Origin: Erpobdella octoculata
Lineage: Eukaryota > Annelida > Clitellata > Hirudinida > Erpobdellidae
NCBI GenBank assembly: GCA_963978895.1
Contig: OZ022242.1
Location: 23,604,663-23,668,662, forward strand
Length of the DNA stretch: 64,000 bases
Reading direction: 5' to 3'
Positions 24,500-36,440 of the stretch are shown in pieces (positions within the stretch are counted from its first letter, which is position 1; the number at the start of each line of letters is the position of its first letter). The notes beneath the pieces are model-generated. The model was not told the origin of the DNA. It made no database searches and saw only the letters and a list, made by a program, of their open reading frames with translations. The translations under genes were made by a program, and so were the position numbers.

Positions 24500-25420
24500 T
24501 GTTCGGACTTGGAACTGTCTTTATTATGTTTGGTAAGCCTAGAAATAGTTTTGTAAACAACCCTGAAGATGGCTGTCAAAGCACCCAGTGCACTTCAAAG
24601 AATATGGAGCAGCGCAAGAACAAATTAAGAAACGATACCGCGAAGAGGAACCAAGTTCAAACAAAAAACAACACAACTTGGATTTTTTTGTGTAGAAAGT
24701 TAAATTGTTTTAAGTTAATCATTCGCGGCATCTTGCAATCACTAACACAATTGCGGAGATGACTAGCGTTGATATGCTGCCTTTTCAAGTTTTTGAAGTT
24801 GCTGGATTTATTAATCTAACGCATGAACTAGAACCTCGATATATTCGTTGCCATCCAGTAAACATTTCTCGCACACCTTAGTTCGGATTAGTTCGGACAT
24901 GTTTTCTCGTATACGGAATCGTTTGCAAGTCATGGTCGATGATGCAAGTTACATAAGTTCACCAGCGATGTCTGGACATGCACAAACAATTTGGATGCTT
25001 TCCTCAGTTTGACTGGGCACTGGATAGACACCGATTGGCATAGGATATCCGTTTTTCTACAACTTCAGCCATTGGAAGGTAGGCACACTGGAAAATTGAT
25101 TTCGAATCATCTAAAATCCATGATTGCAGATTGGAATATCAATGGGACGAAAAAAGGCGTTTTAGTCAAAGACAATGACACCAGTATGAAACTAGCAACT
25201 CATCTTGCAGAATTAGACGACTTGGGATGCTATATTCACATGATTTAATTAGTGGTGGTAGAAGCATGTACCAAAGGTATATTCAGTAGGCGTTCCACTC
25301 AGCACTAGTCTCCGCTATATATTATTTTATATACAATTAAACTCGGACTCGGTGAAAAATGACCCCAAAAACTCGGTGCTCAGCATCGGCGCCAAATTTG
25401 CTGCTCGGTCCATCTCTATT
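24500..25420 (+). pseudogene. hAT (ZBED-type) transposase remnant
   Basis: Frames read AITNTIAEMTSVDMLPFQVF, then VAGFINLTHELEPRYI, then, after stops, TCTNNLDAFLSLTGHWIDTD, GKLISNHLKSMIADWNI, VLVKDNDTSMKLATHLAELD and CYIHMI. This is the N-terminal half of the RNase-H-like core of ZBED-type hAT transposases. The probable right end near 25418 (CGGTCCATCTCTA) resembles a hAT terminus. No matching left end was found. Confidence 0.75.
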
Positions 25421-25447
25421 AAAAAAGAAAATGAACTTATCTAGCAA

Positions 25448-25449
<2 letters not shown>

Positions 25450-25528
<79 letters not shown>
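25450..25528. repeat. (TA)n microsatellite
   Basis: A pure TA tract borders the left arm of the fold-back repeat that follows. Confidence 0.95.
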
Positions 25529-25529
<1 letters not shown>

Positions 25530-25531
<2 letters not shown>

Positions 25532-25985
25532 AAAGAGAAGAAAAGGAGCAGTAACACTGAGTAATATAAACTAAAAAGAAACTGGATTTAAAATAAATTA
25601 AATTAAATTAAATAATGGTTCAAGTAATGAATAAATTATAAACAGAAAAAATCAAATTAAACTAATACAGACAAACGTTTGCTGTCGCTTAGCGATAGTT
25701 TCGAATGCATATATATCTATGTTAGAATGTAATGTAGAGTTTGTCTGTATTAGTTTGATTTGATTTTATCTGTTCAACTGTTCCTAATAGTGATAATACC
25801 ACAGTCGGACGTGAGCGGTTGCGAAAGCTTTGAATGTATTGTAGTTTGTCTGTATTAGTTTAATTTGATTTTTTCTGTTTATAATTTATTCATTATTTAA
25901 ACCATTATTTAATTTAATTTATTTTAAATCCAGTTTCTTTTTAGTTTATATTATTTAGTGTTACTACCCTTTTCTTCTCCTTCGG
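25530..25985. repeat. Fold-back repeat with arms of about 140 bp
   Basis: The left arm, about 25535-25680 (GAGAAGAAAAGG...AATACAGACAAAC), is repeated as its reverse complement at about 25845-25985. A loop of about 165 bp contains another partial copy of the arm end (25735-25775). The unit sits between two (TA)n tracts. Confidence 0.75.
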
Positions 25986-26010
25986 TTTTCATTTTGGGGT
26001 TTACTTTTAC

Positions 26011-26125
<115 letters not shown>

Positions 26126-26224
26126 TTTGGTTTTTTTTTATTAAAGTTTAATGTACAAAATTATGACAATTTAAAAAAAATCCATCATCTCGAAGAGCAA
26201 TCGAGTGTACAATGCCCCCGGGGT

Positions 26225-26345
26225 TTTTGAAAGTTTTTCTGTCGTTCTTTTCTCTTGCTCCAGTTTCCTTCCCTGCTTGCTCTCCCGTTTCCGCTTGTTT
26301 TGCCGTTCCGCCTGCTTTCCCGTTCCCGCTTGCCAGCCCGTTGTT
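26225..26345 (-). mobile_element. H1-type minisatellite remnant
   Basis: C-rich units (CTCCCGTTTCCGCTTG type) follow GGTTTTTGAAAGTTTTTCTG, a decayed H1 3' region read on the minus strand. There is no CTAG end. Confidence 0.5.
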
Positions 26346-26392
26346 TTTTTAGGGCTTCAATTTAAATGCACACTATTTTAATATTTTGCGCA

Positions 26393-26612
26393 CTATAAAA
26401 TGCAAACTATAATTAATAAATGCAAACTATAATTAATAAATGCAAGCTATAATTAATAAATGCAAACTGTAATTAATAAATGCAAACTATAATTAATAAA
26501 TGCAAACTGTAATTAATATTAACTAACTATAATTAATATTTTCTAACTATAATTAATATTTGCTAACTATAATTAATATTTGCGAACTATAATTAATCAT
26601 TATTTTATATTT
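26393..26612. repeat. 20-bp tandem repeat, about eleven units
   Basis: The unit is TGCAAACTATAATTAATAAA, changing to TTGCTAACTATAATTAATAT in the right half. It lies just upstream of the Mutator-like gene and may be its subterminal repeat. Confidence 0.8.
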
Positions 26613-26958
26613 CACTAAAATTTAACCGGATTCATAATTGAACCTTCGCCATTGAAAGAGCAATGATGCAAGCAAAAAACAATTCAGAAATTGACGACCT
26701 TCCAGAATAATGTTCTTCTGAAAGTGAGAATGAAGAACTTGTTTCAAACCTCAAAACAGGAAAAAAAATTGACAACGATTGGAAGCGAGAAAAAGTGTTT
26801 ACCAGTTCAAAAGAAGCCGAAGACTTTGTTAAAAGTGAGAACTTGTGGCTTGTTTTCGCACTAACAAAACTGACGAAGGAAAAAAAAGGTACTGTAACCA
26901 AGTTAAATTTTGAGGTGAACAATGTGTCAGCTTCTATTCAGTTGTGTTATCAGTCAAA

Positions 26959-27669
26959 CAGGGACGTAAATTCAGCATTTTCCAGGGGGGAGCAAAATTT
27001 TCCCGCCATTTTATAGCTTAATACTAATAGGGTTACCCGGTGTTGCCCGGGTTTCTTTGCTTAGTTTTTTTTATTTTTTTGCCAATGGAACGTCGAATAA
27101 ATAACAGATTTTTTTAATTTTTCAAAAATTTTTCATCAATGAAGTCTCCCCTGCATGTCAAATGTTGTTCAGATTGCTCCTGCGGATTGGATGTGATAAG
27201 CGAATGCTCTCACACACACATTATCTTTAATATCTCTATAAATACATAGGTACAAGTAGGGGGGGGTGGAAAGATGCGTCCCCCCACTATAGTATCAATT
27301 GAAATTTTTTTGGGTATAATACTTGTTTTTTGGAAAATGGTTGTAGCTTTTTTGGGAAAAGAAAGTGGAACTTTTTTTTTTAAATTGGAAAAATACTTAC
27401 GACTACCCCTCACCGGTCATCAGTTTTTTTGAAATTTCTGAAATGCATCTCCTCACCAGGAATTTCTATAGTAAACTCTAGGTTAAAAAAATTAAATTTT
27501 GGAAAACAGGGGGGACAAATTGTCTACATACGCCAGAAGGATTCCAATACACATTGAATCATCACTAGGTTGAGTAAAGTAAAAATTTAAAAAATATATA
27601 GTAAATTCTAAGTAAAAATTTTTAATTTTGAAAATCAGCCCCCCTGCCCCCCCCCAATTTACGTCCCTG
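26959..27669. mobile_element. 711-bp non-autonomous hAT-like element
   Basis: The terminal inverted repeats are CAGGGACGTAAATT at the left and AATTTACGTCCCTG at the right. The 8-bp duplications CAGTCAAA lie at 26951-26958 and 27670-27677. Removing it with one duplication copy rejoins the MULE frame as LCYQSN|SSDVILF. It contains a fragment of an H1 3' end (GGGTTACCCGGTGTTGCCCG at about 27029) and no ORF of note. Confidence 0.9.
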
Positions 27670-28504
27670 CAGTCAAACAGTAGTGATGTTATTCTATTCA
27701 GATCAGGACTAGGCCATGACTGCGATAACACTAAAACCAGAACAACAATGACAACAGAGCCTATGAAAGCTGAAATCAATAAATTGTTTGATTTGAAACT
27801 GAAGCCAAAAGCTATCTTTGAGTACCTATCAAAACAAAATCTACCACTGCCAATTAAAAATCAACTGAATAATTATTTGGCATCCTTGAGAAAAACCAAA
27901 TATGGTCCTAATATCATTAGCCTCGGAGAATTACATCAGTGGCTGCAAGATCATTCAATTGTTCCAGACGACATCAACAAAGCATTCATAGTTAATTATG
28001 AAATTTCTTATGAGGACCCAGAATACTTTCGGTACTTCATTTCATCCAAAACAATGTTGAAAATGGCTTTGAATGCTGACCATGTTCATGCAGATGTAAC
28101 ATACAAACTCGTATGGAAAGGCTTCCCTGTTCTTGTGGTTGGTACAACAGATCGAAATCAGCAGTTCCATTGTTTTGGTATTGGAGTTTGTACAGATGAA
28201 AAAACTGAGGACTTCCAATTCATGTTTAACACACTGAAGACAGAAATTGCCAAACTGTTCAACATCCAAATGTATTAATTTCTGATGCAGCAAAAAGCAT
28301 CCAAAACTTTTTCAGAACTGTGTTTGGTGAAGAATCATTAGTGATTATGTGCTGGGTTCACATGAAGAAAAATGTTCTGAAAAAAGTGGAATCATTGATT
28401 CCAAAAGAAGACAGACAAGAAATTTTGACTGACATTAATTCATTGCAACTCAGTCAATCATCAGAAGTTTTTGAAAAAACATCAAGTTTATTCATTAACA
28501 AGTA

Positions 28505-28828
28505 AATTAAAAACGAATTTTGCAATCAATTTTCTCTTATATTACTCTTTTATTTTATATTAAAGTCGAAATATCTTAATTATATCGAAATATCGAAATT
28601 AATTAAAATTAACTAAGTTAATTGACTTATTGTAAAACTAATAATTGAATATTGCATTGTCTTCTATTTTGAGCATGTATGCAAAATTTGAAAAAAATCT
28701 ATCATCAGGAAGTGACTCAAAAATTGATTGCAAGATTTGAAACAGACAGAGAAACAAACAGACAGACAGAGAAACAAACAGACAGACAGAGAAACAGAGA
28801 CGACGAGTTAATAAAAGCATTGGTAAAA
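28505..28828 (+). mobile_element. R330 MITE-like element, copy 2 (left end deleted)
   Basis: It lies inside the MULE frame, separating SSLFINK from KKWKVHKEF. The right end ATAAAAGCATTGGT is intact. The left inverted repeat is lost, but the neighbouring ACAAGTAAATTAAAAACGAA flank is shared with the other copies. Confidence 0.65.
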
Positions 28829-29130
28829 AAGTGGAAGGTACACAAAGAATTTACCAAATACTTTTCTGCTGAATGGCTTAATTCAAATAAGAATTTGTTT
28901 GAAGGTGCCAATAAACTTACACCAAGCACAAACAATGCTCTCGAAGCATTTAACAGAGTTATGAAAGATGAAGATTCTTTGAGAGAAAGAGTTTCATTAT
29001 CACGATTTACTGTTGGACTGATTGAATGGATTGAAAAATGGTCCCAAAATTATGAATCGAGAATTAAGAAATTCAAAGCTTTTCCAGTAATTGACTTGGA
29101 ACTATGGACTAGCTCTTACCAGTAAGCAAA

Positions 29131-29137
<7 letters not shown>

Positions 29138-29218
<81 letters not shown>
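29138..29218. repeat. (TA)n microsatellite
   Basis: The TA tract directly abuts the CTAG end of an H1 copy. Confidence 0.95.
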
Positions 29219-30208
<990 letters not shown>

Positions 30209-30590
30209 TACATACATAAACACACACACAGACACACATACATGCACATACACATACATACATACACACATACATACGTACATACATATATATATTTATA
30301 TATATATAGTTCCCGCTCGCTCACCCGCTCCGGGAGAGAAAGAGACAAACATTAGAAAAACCTCTAAAAAACCCGGGCAACGACGGGTATCTCCGCTAGT
30401 ACATACATAAACACACACACAGACACACATACATGCACATACACATACATACATACACACATACATACGCACATACATATATATATTTATATATATATAG
30501 TTCCCGCTCGCTCACCCGCTCCGGGAGAGAAAGAGACAAACATTAGAAAAACCTCTAAAAAACCCGGGCAACGACGGGTATCTCCGCTAG
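30209..30590 (+). repeat. Two tandem 191-bp units carrying H1 3' ends
   Basis: Each unit has a CATA/CACA-rich segment, TTCCCGCTCGCTCACCCGCT, then the H1 3' end with its hairpin and CTAG (30396-30399, 30587-30590). The units are nearly identical with a constant 191-bp period. A third partial unit continues to about 30700. Confidence 0.75.
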
Positions 30591-30686
30591 TACATACATA
30601 AACACACACACAGACACACATACATGCACATACACATACATACATACACACATACATACGCACATACATATATATATATATATATA

Positions 30687-30935
30687 TATAGTTCCCGCTC
30701 GCTCACCCGCTCCGCTCTGCTTATTTTGTGACGGATTTCAAAAAAAATTTCTCTATATTTGATTCCCCTTGACTCTCAAGGTTGTGTGAAAATTTCATTA
30801 CGATCGGATGAATGGTGTAGCAATGCATAAAGGACATAAATATATACATATATACATATTATAAGGAAACATAGCGTTGATATGATATGTATATATACAT
30901 ATATACATACAAACATTCATTTTTATATATATAGA
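30687..30935 (-). mobile_element. H1 5' portion
   Basis: On the minus strand it starts TCTATATATATAAAAATGAA (30935) and includes the conserved GCATTGCTACACCATTCATC and ATCAAATATAGAGAAATTTT segments. It is equivalent to 44297-44510 and 55530-55680. Confidence 0.65.
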
Positions 30936-30943
30936 TATATCTT

Positions 30944-31107
30944 TGAGACATCTCTAAAAAATACAACTCGCCATTTGGCAGAAACAACTTTTCGAGCTAA
31001 AACGAGAGAAAAACGATAGAAAAACCTCTTAAAAGCCCGGGCAACGCCGAGAGAAAAACGATAGAAAAACCTCTGAAAAGCCCGGGCAACGCCGGGCACC
31101 CTGCTAG
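30944..31107. mobile_element. PLE family B fragment joined to a duplicated H1 3' end
   Basis: 30944-30998 matches the CTTTGAGACACGCTCTAAGA...TTTTCGAGC part of PLE family B (minus strand). It then runs into two copies of GATAGAAAAACCTCT...CCCGGGCAACGCC, ending in CTAG at 31104-31107. Confidence 0.6.
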
Positions 31108-31148
31108 TATTTTTCTATATATGTGTCTGTCTATCTGTTGCATTATAT

Positions 31149-31293
<145 letters not shown>

Positions 31294-31400
31294 TGTTATT
31301 AGCTCTGTGTTTCCGCTCAGAAAACTTGATAGAAATTTTAGACAACTCTGTTAACAATAATTAAATTTTTTTAATTGTATAGAGACACTTAAAAAACGAC

Positions 31401-31844
31401 ATGGAAGTAGAATCAAAATTATGTTTGAACGGCTGCGGGTTTTATGGGAACGATAAATTCAACGGCTATTGTTCCTCATGTTTCAAAACCGTAAAACCGA
31501 ATCTCGAGTCTGCTTCATCAATGTCAACGACAAAACCAGCCCTCAGTACGCCTTCAACAAAGCCTGTTTTAATAAGTTTGCCTACAACTATTCATAACGA
31601 AAGTTTGGTTAAAACTGAATCTGAATTTGAAAATAACACTAAGAAGCAGCCCAGAAATAAGTGTTTCACCTGCAAAAAAAGAGTTGGATTGACAGGTTTT
31701 TCGTGTCGATGTGGAGGATTATTTTGTGGCCTGCACAGGTATTCAGATAAACATGACTGCTCTTTTGACTACAAAACACAAGGTAAAGCAGAAATTGAAA
31801 AAAACAATCCAGCTGTCATGTTTTCGAAAATCGAAAAAATTTAA
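31401..31844 (+). CDS. Intronless A20/AN1 zinc-finger protein, probable retrogene
   Basis: An intact 147-residue frame starts at the ATG just before the A20 finger (C8; CLNGCGFYGNDKFNGYCSSC). A Ser/Thr/Pro-rich linker is followed by a complete AN1 finger (CFTCKKRVGLTGFSCRCGGL ... FC..H...HDC), ending VMFSKIEKI. All zinc ligands are present. The exon structure of the relative at 1787-3437 (introns inside the linker and within the AN1 finger) is entirely absent, which points to a copy made from mRNA. The two proteins have diverged clearly, so the parent may be another paralogue. AATAAA occurs about 35 bp downstream of the stop. No poly(A) tract or target duplication was identified. The intact ligands and open frame suggest constraint, but expression is unknown. 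Confidence 0.8.
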   Translation: MEVESKLCLNGCGFYGNDKFNGYCSSCFKTVKPNLESASSMSTTKPALSTPSTKPVLISLPTTIHNESLVKTESEFENNTKKQPRNKCFTCKKRVGLTGFSCRCGGLFCGLHRYSDKHDCSFDYKTQGKAEIEKNNPAVMFSKIEKI

Positions 31845-32289
31845 AATGTTTTCTATTTTTTTCAATAATTTTTTGCAAATAAACTGTTATCACTGTTTTT
31901 GCATTCATTATTCATTTGATAGATCGTCCATTTAACCCGTTTTAGACCATCGTACGTTCTACGAACACACTTATTTTTGGCGTTGCATAAAATTAAGTTG
32001 TAATTTTTTTTCTGTTAAAAGTTTTTTTTATGTTAAGAAAGTTTCAATACACTGTATAAAATTTTTTAAATAATTTTTTTATTCATATTAAGTAGTTTAA
32101 TCTGGGTTAGAATATGAGCATTTTCAAGGTTTTCGACCGATATAACTTTAAAAATTTATTATGCTAATTTCATGAGAGTTATCATAACAAAAGTTTGAAA
32201 TATCGAAAGAAGATGTACTCAAAAGTAAACAGCAACGTTAATTAAATTTTATTGTGTTTACACTAACCCACAATCTGAACATGTATGAG
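31845..32289. other. AT-rich flank, possible outer part of the piggyBac-like element
   Basis: TTTAACCCGTTTTAGACC at about 31932 could be a piggyBac-type end (TTAACCC), but no partner end was found. Nothing else is recognised. Confidence 0.3.
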
Positions 32290-33301
32290 TCATGCTCGTT
32301 CTACGATCGTTGGTCGTATAGAGTACTGTATGCGAACGAGTCGAAACTAGTTTATTCAGCTTATAGGTGTGCAGTGGTTGAATTGGTGATAGTGTTTTTT
32401 GCAAATTTCATTCTTCGAATGAAATGTTTGTAAAGTTTAAAAATGAAAGGCGTCAAACAGAACGTTTTTTCACGTTGAAAAAAGCTATGTAACTAATTCT
32501 TGATGATGATGATGATAGCATTGAGGTTGACATACTTGTCATTCTTCCGCCCGGCGCATCATAACACGTGACTGATGAATAAGCAAATGAAGAAGAAATG
32601 TTATTCTTTGTAATATCCGGGAAGGTAGAAGTTGATTATACTAATGATGGGATGGGATTAGACTGTGTCTGTTCTTTGGGTGAAGAAACGTAGGTCGCAA
32701 ATACGGTCAGTTCAATGCCGCGGCAACCAAAACGCCAAAAACGATTGAAATGCACTTGGACCAAAAAGAGTCATTTGAATAGCCACTTTTAAAACAGTCT
32801 ATATATAACTAGTTTGAAACACCACAATGGTGCTTTGCTTGAAAAACCCCATATAGGCTGTTTAGGTTGTTTTATACCGATGAAATGAATTCATGCACGG
32901 TTGAAGAAACAAAACGATAGGGAAGATTCAGCAACTGGCCATGGTCATGATCTGGAAAAGGTGAAAACAGTAGGTCGCTACAAGCTGGAAAATTATGGCA
33001 AAACACTGTACATGTGGGCCAAGTGCGGCAAACGACTTCATCGGAATTGTTTTGGTGCTTTCCGCACATCCCGGTTCTGAAACGACTATCATGAACTGCT
33101 TGACTGATTTATTGAATTTAAAATTTTTGGATTTTATTGAACTGTGTTACTGATAAAGTCAGAAATGTGTTTTTAGCTTTTCTGTTTATAGCCTAAAATT
33201 TATATTATAATTGTTTGCGTTGAGAACAAAAAAAATTGACTTTTAAACATTTTGTCGTTTTCAGTAGTCTATACGACCACCGTTCGAAAAACGAGCATAG
33301 T
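32290..33301 (+). mobile_element. Defective piggyBac-like element
   Basis: Imperfect inverted repeats of about 38 bp flank it: CTCGTTCTACGATCGTTGGT...CGTATAGAGTACTG near 32296, matched by the reverse complement near 33263-33300. Inside are broken frames: an acidic N terminus (DDDDDSIEVDILVILPP), GKVEVDYTNDGMGLDC and a C-terminal cysteine-rich end (KLENYGKTLYMWAKCGKRLH, then RNCFGAF) like the zinc-binding tail of piggyBac transposases. The catalytic core is missing. Confidence 0.5.
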
Positions 33302-33780
33302 GAATTTTCAAAGTTTTCTTTCAAATAAAAAATAATTAAAAATAAATCTGTTAAAACATAAGCAAGTAACTTAGAAATAATGATACGTATTTAGACCGCT
33401 AGGTGCTGAGTCATAACGAGAATACATGAAATTGGTAGAAAATGTGGGAATTATTAAACATTGAAAACAATTACATATCTGGGAAATTGCACCCTGGAAG
33501 AATAGGAAAAAGTCCATGTCTCCTGATGTTAGTTATGCCCTAGCTGCCATATAGTTATGAAGTGTATGCTTCCTGATAATGACCGAGACATAGTTATGAT
33601 GACTGAAATAGTCAAAGTTGTGACAGTTTGTTTATTTATGAAGTTAGGCTGGCAACTCCATAAATCAAAAAATTAAATTTCTCTTACAGCCATCAATTAA
33701 CATGGCACAAGCATGGAAGTCCAATTAATGAGCACAAGTGTTCGTTTATTTATGTAGTTAAATTAGCAACTTCATGAATC
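33302..33780. other. Unannotated AT-rich sequence
   Basis: No ORF, repeat or terminus is recognised between the piggyBac-like remnant and the H1 fragment. Confidence 0.3.
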
Positions 33781-33790
33781 TATATATATA

Positions 33791-33909
33791 CTAGCGGGGT
33801 GCCAGGCGTTGCCCGGGCTTTTTAGGCTTTTTAGAGGTTTTTCTATCGTTCTTCTCTCACGCTCCCGTTTCCTTCCCCCATTGCTCTCACGCTCCCGGTC
33901 GCTTTCCCA

Positions 33910-33912
<3 letters not shown>
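33791..33912 (-). mobile_element. Helitron-like element H1, truncated
   Basis: CTAG at 33791-33794, the GCCAGGCGTTGCCCGGGC hairpin segment and a few C-rich minisatellite units, ending at a (TA)n tract. Confidence 0.65.

Positions 33913-33914
<2 letters not shown>

Positions 33915-34003
<89 letters not shown>
33915..34003. repeat. (TA)n microsatellite
   Basis: The TA tract sits exactly where the PLE family A coding fragment stops. Confidence 0.95.
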
Positions 34004-34007
<4 letters not shown>

Positions 34008-34134
34008 TAATATACTTTGGCAAAATCCCCTCTCGTAAACACACTCCGTTAAAAACAAACGACCACTTTGCATTAATGACTTTTCTAATAAACTGTTCAA
34101 AATATTTAATTTTACGACGTAAACTAGAGTCCAT
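34004..34134 (-). pseudogene. PLE family A, N-terminal ORF fragment
   Basis: Minus-strand MDSSLRRKIKYFEQFIRKVI, NAKWSFVFNGVCLREGILPK, then YIT, where the (TA)n begins. The spacing of K-x-W-x-x-x-F-x-x-x-C-L-x-x-x-x-(L/I)-P-K matches family B ([20 protein letters not shown]) and family C ([20 protein letters not shown]). This is the start of a Penelope-like element protein, cut before its RT. Confidence 0.65.
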
Positions 34135-34169
34135 TTTAAAAATTTATATAATACAAATAATAATAATTA

Positions 34170-34211
34170 GGACTGACTGGCCAGTTTCGACTACAGTCAT
34201 CTTCAGAGTCC
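34170..34211 (-). ncRNA. Hammerhead-ribozyme-like motif, PLE family A
   Basis: Read on the minus strand: GGACT (helix I), CTGAAGA core, T, GAC-TGTA-GTC (helix II), GAA core, self-complementary ACTGGCCAGT (helix III), C (predicted cleavage position), AGTCC (helix I partner, fully complementary). An extra U lies between the core and helix II, as in the other motifs here. Hammerheads are known in Penelope-like elements. Activity is untested. Confidence 0.65.
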
Positions 34212-34693
34212 GTAACCTAAAATGTCGTATTACGTAAACAGCTAAAGAATATATAGTAAACATCAACATAGAAATAGTGTTGTGCCTATATTAAATAAAT
34301 ATTTAAATTAAAGTATTTAAAACCAGAGTATGACGATATAAGTAAATTACGAGAACTTATAAAATTGATAAATGAAAAGAAGTATAAAGATAAATTAAAT
34401 AATAATTATTATTAATAAAATAAAATAAATAAATATAAATAGATAGGACGAATTGAATGAAGTCTATAATACTAATAATAGAAATTAAAACACTTAAAAT
34501 TATTAGAAGATTAATGAAATTAAACTATAGGTATCTAGTGACAGTATATTGAAATAAAAAAGTATGAAATAGAATAATAAAAGGTGAAAATTTAAATAAA
34601 ACCATGTGATGAATTAAAATAAAAGTAAACTTATATGAAAAATTAAAATAAACGCATGACTGTGCAAATGGGATACATATAGATGATTCAATT
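34212..34693 (-). other. PLE family A 3' UTR
   Basis: AT-rich non-coding sequence between the stop of the family A C-terminal tail and its hammerhead motif. It has the same relative position as in families B, C and D. Confidence 0.5.
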
Positions 34694-35213
34694 AACGCCG
34701 ACGTCTTGTAGTTATATTTGAAGACTCAAACAAATGTTGAAATGACACCGCTGGAGCCTGAGCCTCAGGTGGAGGCTCAGGTGGAGGTTCAGGTGGAGGC
34801 TCAGGTGGAGGCTCAGGTGGAGGTTCAGGTGGAGGATCAGATGGAGGCTCAGGTGGAGGCTCATGTAGGATAGGCGTGGGTAGTTGCACGATGGGAGCTG
34901 GTTGAAGAGATGAGTTGGAAAGGTAGTTAACCTCATCACTTAGTAGACCACGGGGAGATATACCGAGACGATCGCCAACATCTATGACAGGAGTCAAATA
35001 AACCGATCCACAGGAAGTGTTTACCTCATTAGTTTTGTCAGGCTGTACCAAACCAGAAGCAACGGCCGAATAAGGGGGTCGACTAGTACCGTGACCACAG
35101 ATTAATAAAGGACCAGAGCTCATAGCTTTGTTACCACCCAGCATAGCGCCTACCGTCTGAGACCGAAGCACATTATCATCAGCAAAATCATTAAAGTCAA
35201 GATTGAACAGTCC
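34694..35213 (-). pseudogene. PLE family A, C-terminal tail of the ORF
   Basis: An open minus-strand frame reads GLFNLDFNDFADDNVLRSQ...LTPVIDVGDRLGISPR, then a (PPPEP)n run of about ten units and the terminus ESSNITTRRRR. The last residues match the ends of family B (SSNITQRKRKN) and family C (GNITVRRVRR), so I read it as the tail after the GIY-YIG domain. Its upstream edge is a short (TA)n at 35214-35236. The RT and GIY-YIG domains are absent. Confidence 0.55.
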
Positions 35214-35375
35214 ATATATATATATATATATATATACCGGATTCATAATTCAAAATCCGGCCGGGGCCGGAGCCGGAGCCGGTCTTGTCATTTTTTATTA
35301 TTCAATATTCATCTTTTTGTTCAATTGCAAGTTATCATTGAAAACCAACGTAGTAACCAACAGACAATATCAGCT

Positions 35376-35600
35376 TTATTTCAAATAAACAATAAACAAA
35401 AAATAGTAAACAAAATTCGAAGAGGTGGGAGTGGCAGCTTCAACAGCAGCCGCCATCGAAGTCTTTAGACTGTTCATCTCACTGTACAGGATTGGATGCT
35501 TAGATCTTAGATGAGTAAGCAGAGAAGACGTAGAAAAACGTTTGGGAGTATTAGTCTGGCCGCGTGACAACTCCGTCTAGCAGTGTTTACAAACACTGAA
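35376..35600 (-). pseudogene. BED zinc-finger fragment (hAT transposase N terminus)
   Basis: Minus strand CSVCKHC, a stop, then TELSRGQTNTPKRFSTSSLL and THLRSKHPILYSEM. This is a CxxC...HLRxxHP BED finger of the kind found at the start of hAT transposases. Confidence 0.65.
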
Positions 35601-35678
35601 ATAAATAAATAAATACGTTAAATCCGGAGCCGGATTTGACCGGATTCGGAACAAGTAAATTAAAAATGAATTTTTAAA

Positions 35679-35995
35679 ACCAATGCTTTTATATGTAATT
35701 AAAACACAAATTTTGCAATCAATTTTTTATTATATTACTCTTTTATTTTATGTTAAAGTCGAAATATCTTAATTATATCAAAATATCGAAATTAATTAAA
35801 ATTATCTAAATTTATTGACTTATTGTAAAACTAATAATTGAATATTGCATTGTCTTCTATTTTAAGCATGTATGCAAAATTTGAAAAAATCTATCATCAG
35901 GAAGTGACTCAAAAATTGATTGCAAGATTTGAAACAGACAGAGAAACAAACAGACAGACAGAGAAACAGAGACGACGAGTTAATAAAAGCATTGG
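35679..35995 (+). mobile_element. R330 MITE-like element, copy 3
   Basis: Perfect terminal inverted repeats ACCAATGCTTTTAT and ATAAAAGCATTGGT. It is the most complete copy in the window. A partial fourth copy with the same right end follows at 36240-36440. Confidence 0.75.
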
Positions 35996-36144
35996 TAATA
36001 ATAATAAAAATATCATCAAAAAGCATCGAATTTAAATATCTCAACTATTTTCATGAAAATTTCGTACACGCTTTAGAATCGCGGTCAGTGAGTGTGGTTC
36101 GTGTTAACTTGGTAAAATAGTCTGCCAGTCGGTTAGCGTTTTGT

Positions 36145-36240
36145 GGTCAAGAAAACCCTCAAGAAAACCCTCAAGAAAACCCCCAAGAAAACCCTCAAGA
36201 AAACCCTCAAGAAACCCCTCGATAAAATCCTCAAGAAAAT
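36145..36240. repeat. 12-bp tandem repeat CAAGAAAACCCT
   Basis: About seven units with minor changes, between two R330 copies. Confidence 0.8.
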
Positions 36241-36440
36241 TAACTCAATAAATTGACTTATTGTAAAACTAACAATTGAATATTGCATTGTCTTCTATCT
36301 TGAGCATGTATGCAAAATTTGAAAAAAATCTATCATCAGGAAGTGACTCAAAAATTGATTGCAAGATTTGAAACAGACAGAGAAACAGACAGAGAAACAG
36401 ACAGAGAAACAGAGCCGACGAGTTAATAAAAGCATTGGTA
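36240..36440 (+). mobile_element. R330 MITE-like element, copy 4 (partial)
   Basis: It contains the TTGACTTATTGTAAAACTAA...GCATGTATGCAAAATTTG segment, a (GACAGAGAAACA)n run and the right end ATAAAAGCATTGGT. Confidence 0.65.

Larger units (their letters stand above)
26640..29125 (+). pseudogene. Mutator-like (MULE) transposase gene, multiply interrupted
   Basis: Segments are 26640-26958, 27678-28270, about 28272-28504 and about 28829-29125. The first encodes an acidic N terminus and a FLYWCH-like zinc-binding part (KVFTSSKEAEDFVKSENLW, SIQLCYQSN). The second holds the MULE core start (MALNADHVHADVTYKLVWKG, first catalytic Asp in HADVTY) and QFHCFGIGVC. The third, after a frameshift at about 28270, has LISDAAKSIQNFF (second Asp) and MCWVHMKKNV. 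The last has PSTNNALEAFNRVMKDE (candidate Glu) and LSRFTVGLIEW. A 711-bp hAT-like insertion and an R330 copy split it. One early stop (DLPE*CSSE) is also present. Confidence 0.85.

Noticed and set aside
24560..24600. CTGAAGATGGCTG as a further hammerhead core
   Set aside because: No GAAA core or pairing partner follows at the right distance.
26393..26612. CRISPR-like array of 20-bp repeats
   Set aside because: Units are directly tandem with no unique spacers, in a eukaryotic transposon context.
34694..35246. Proline-rich host protein (PPPEP repeats)
   Set aside because: Its C terminus matches other PLE tails, and it is followed by UTR, hammerhead and PLE start, so it is read as a PLE tail, with moderate confidence.
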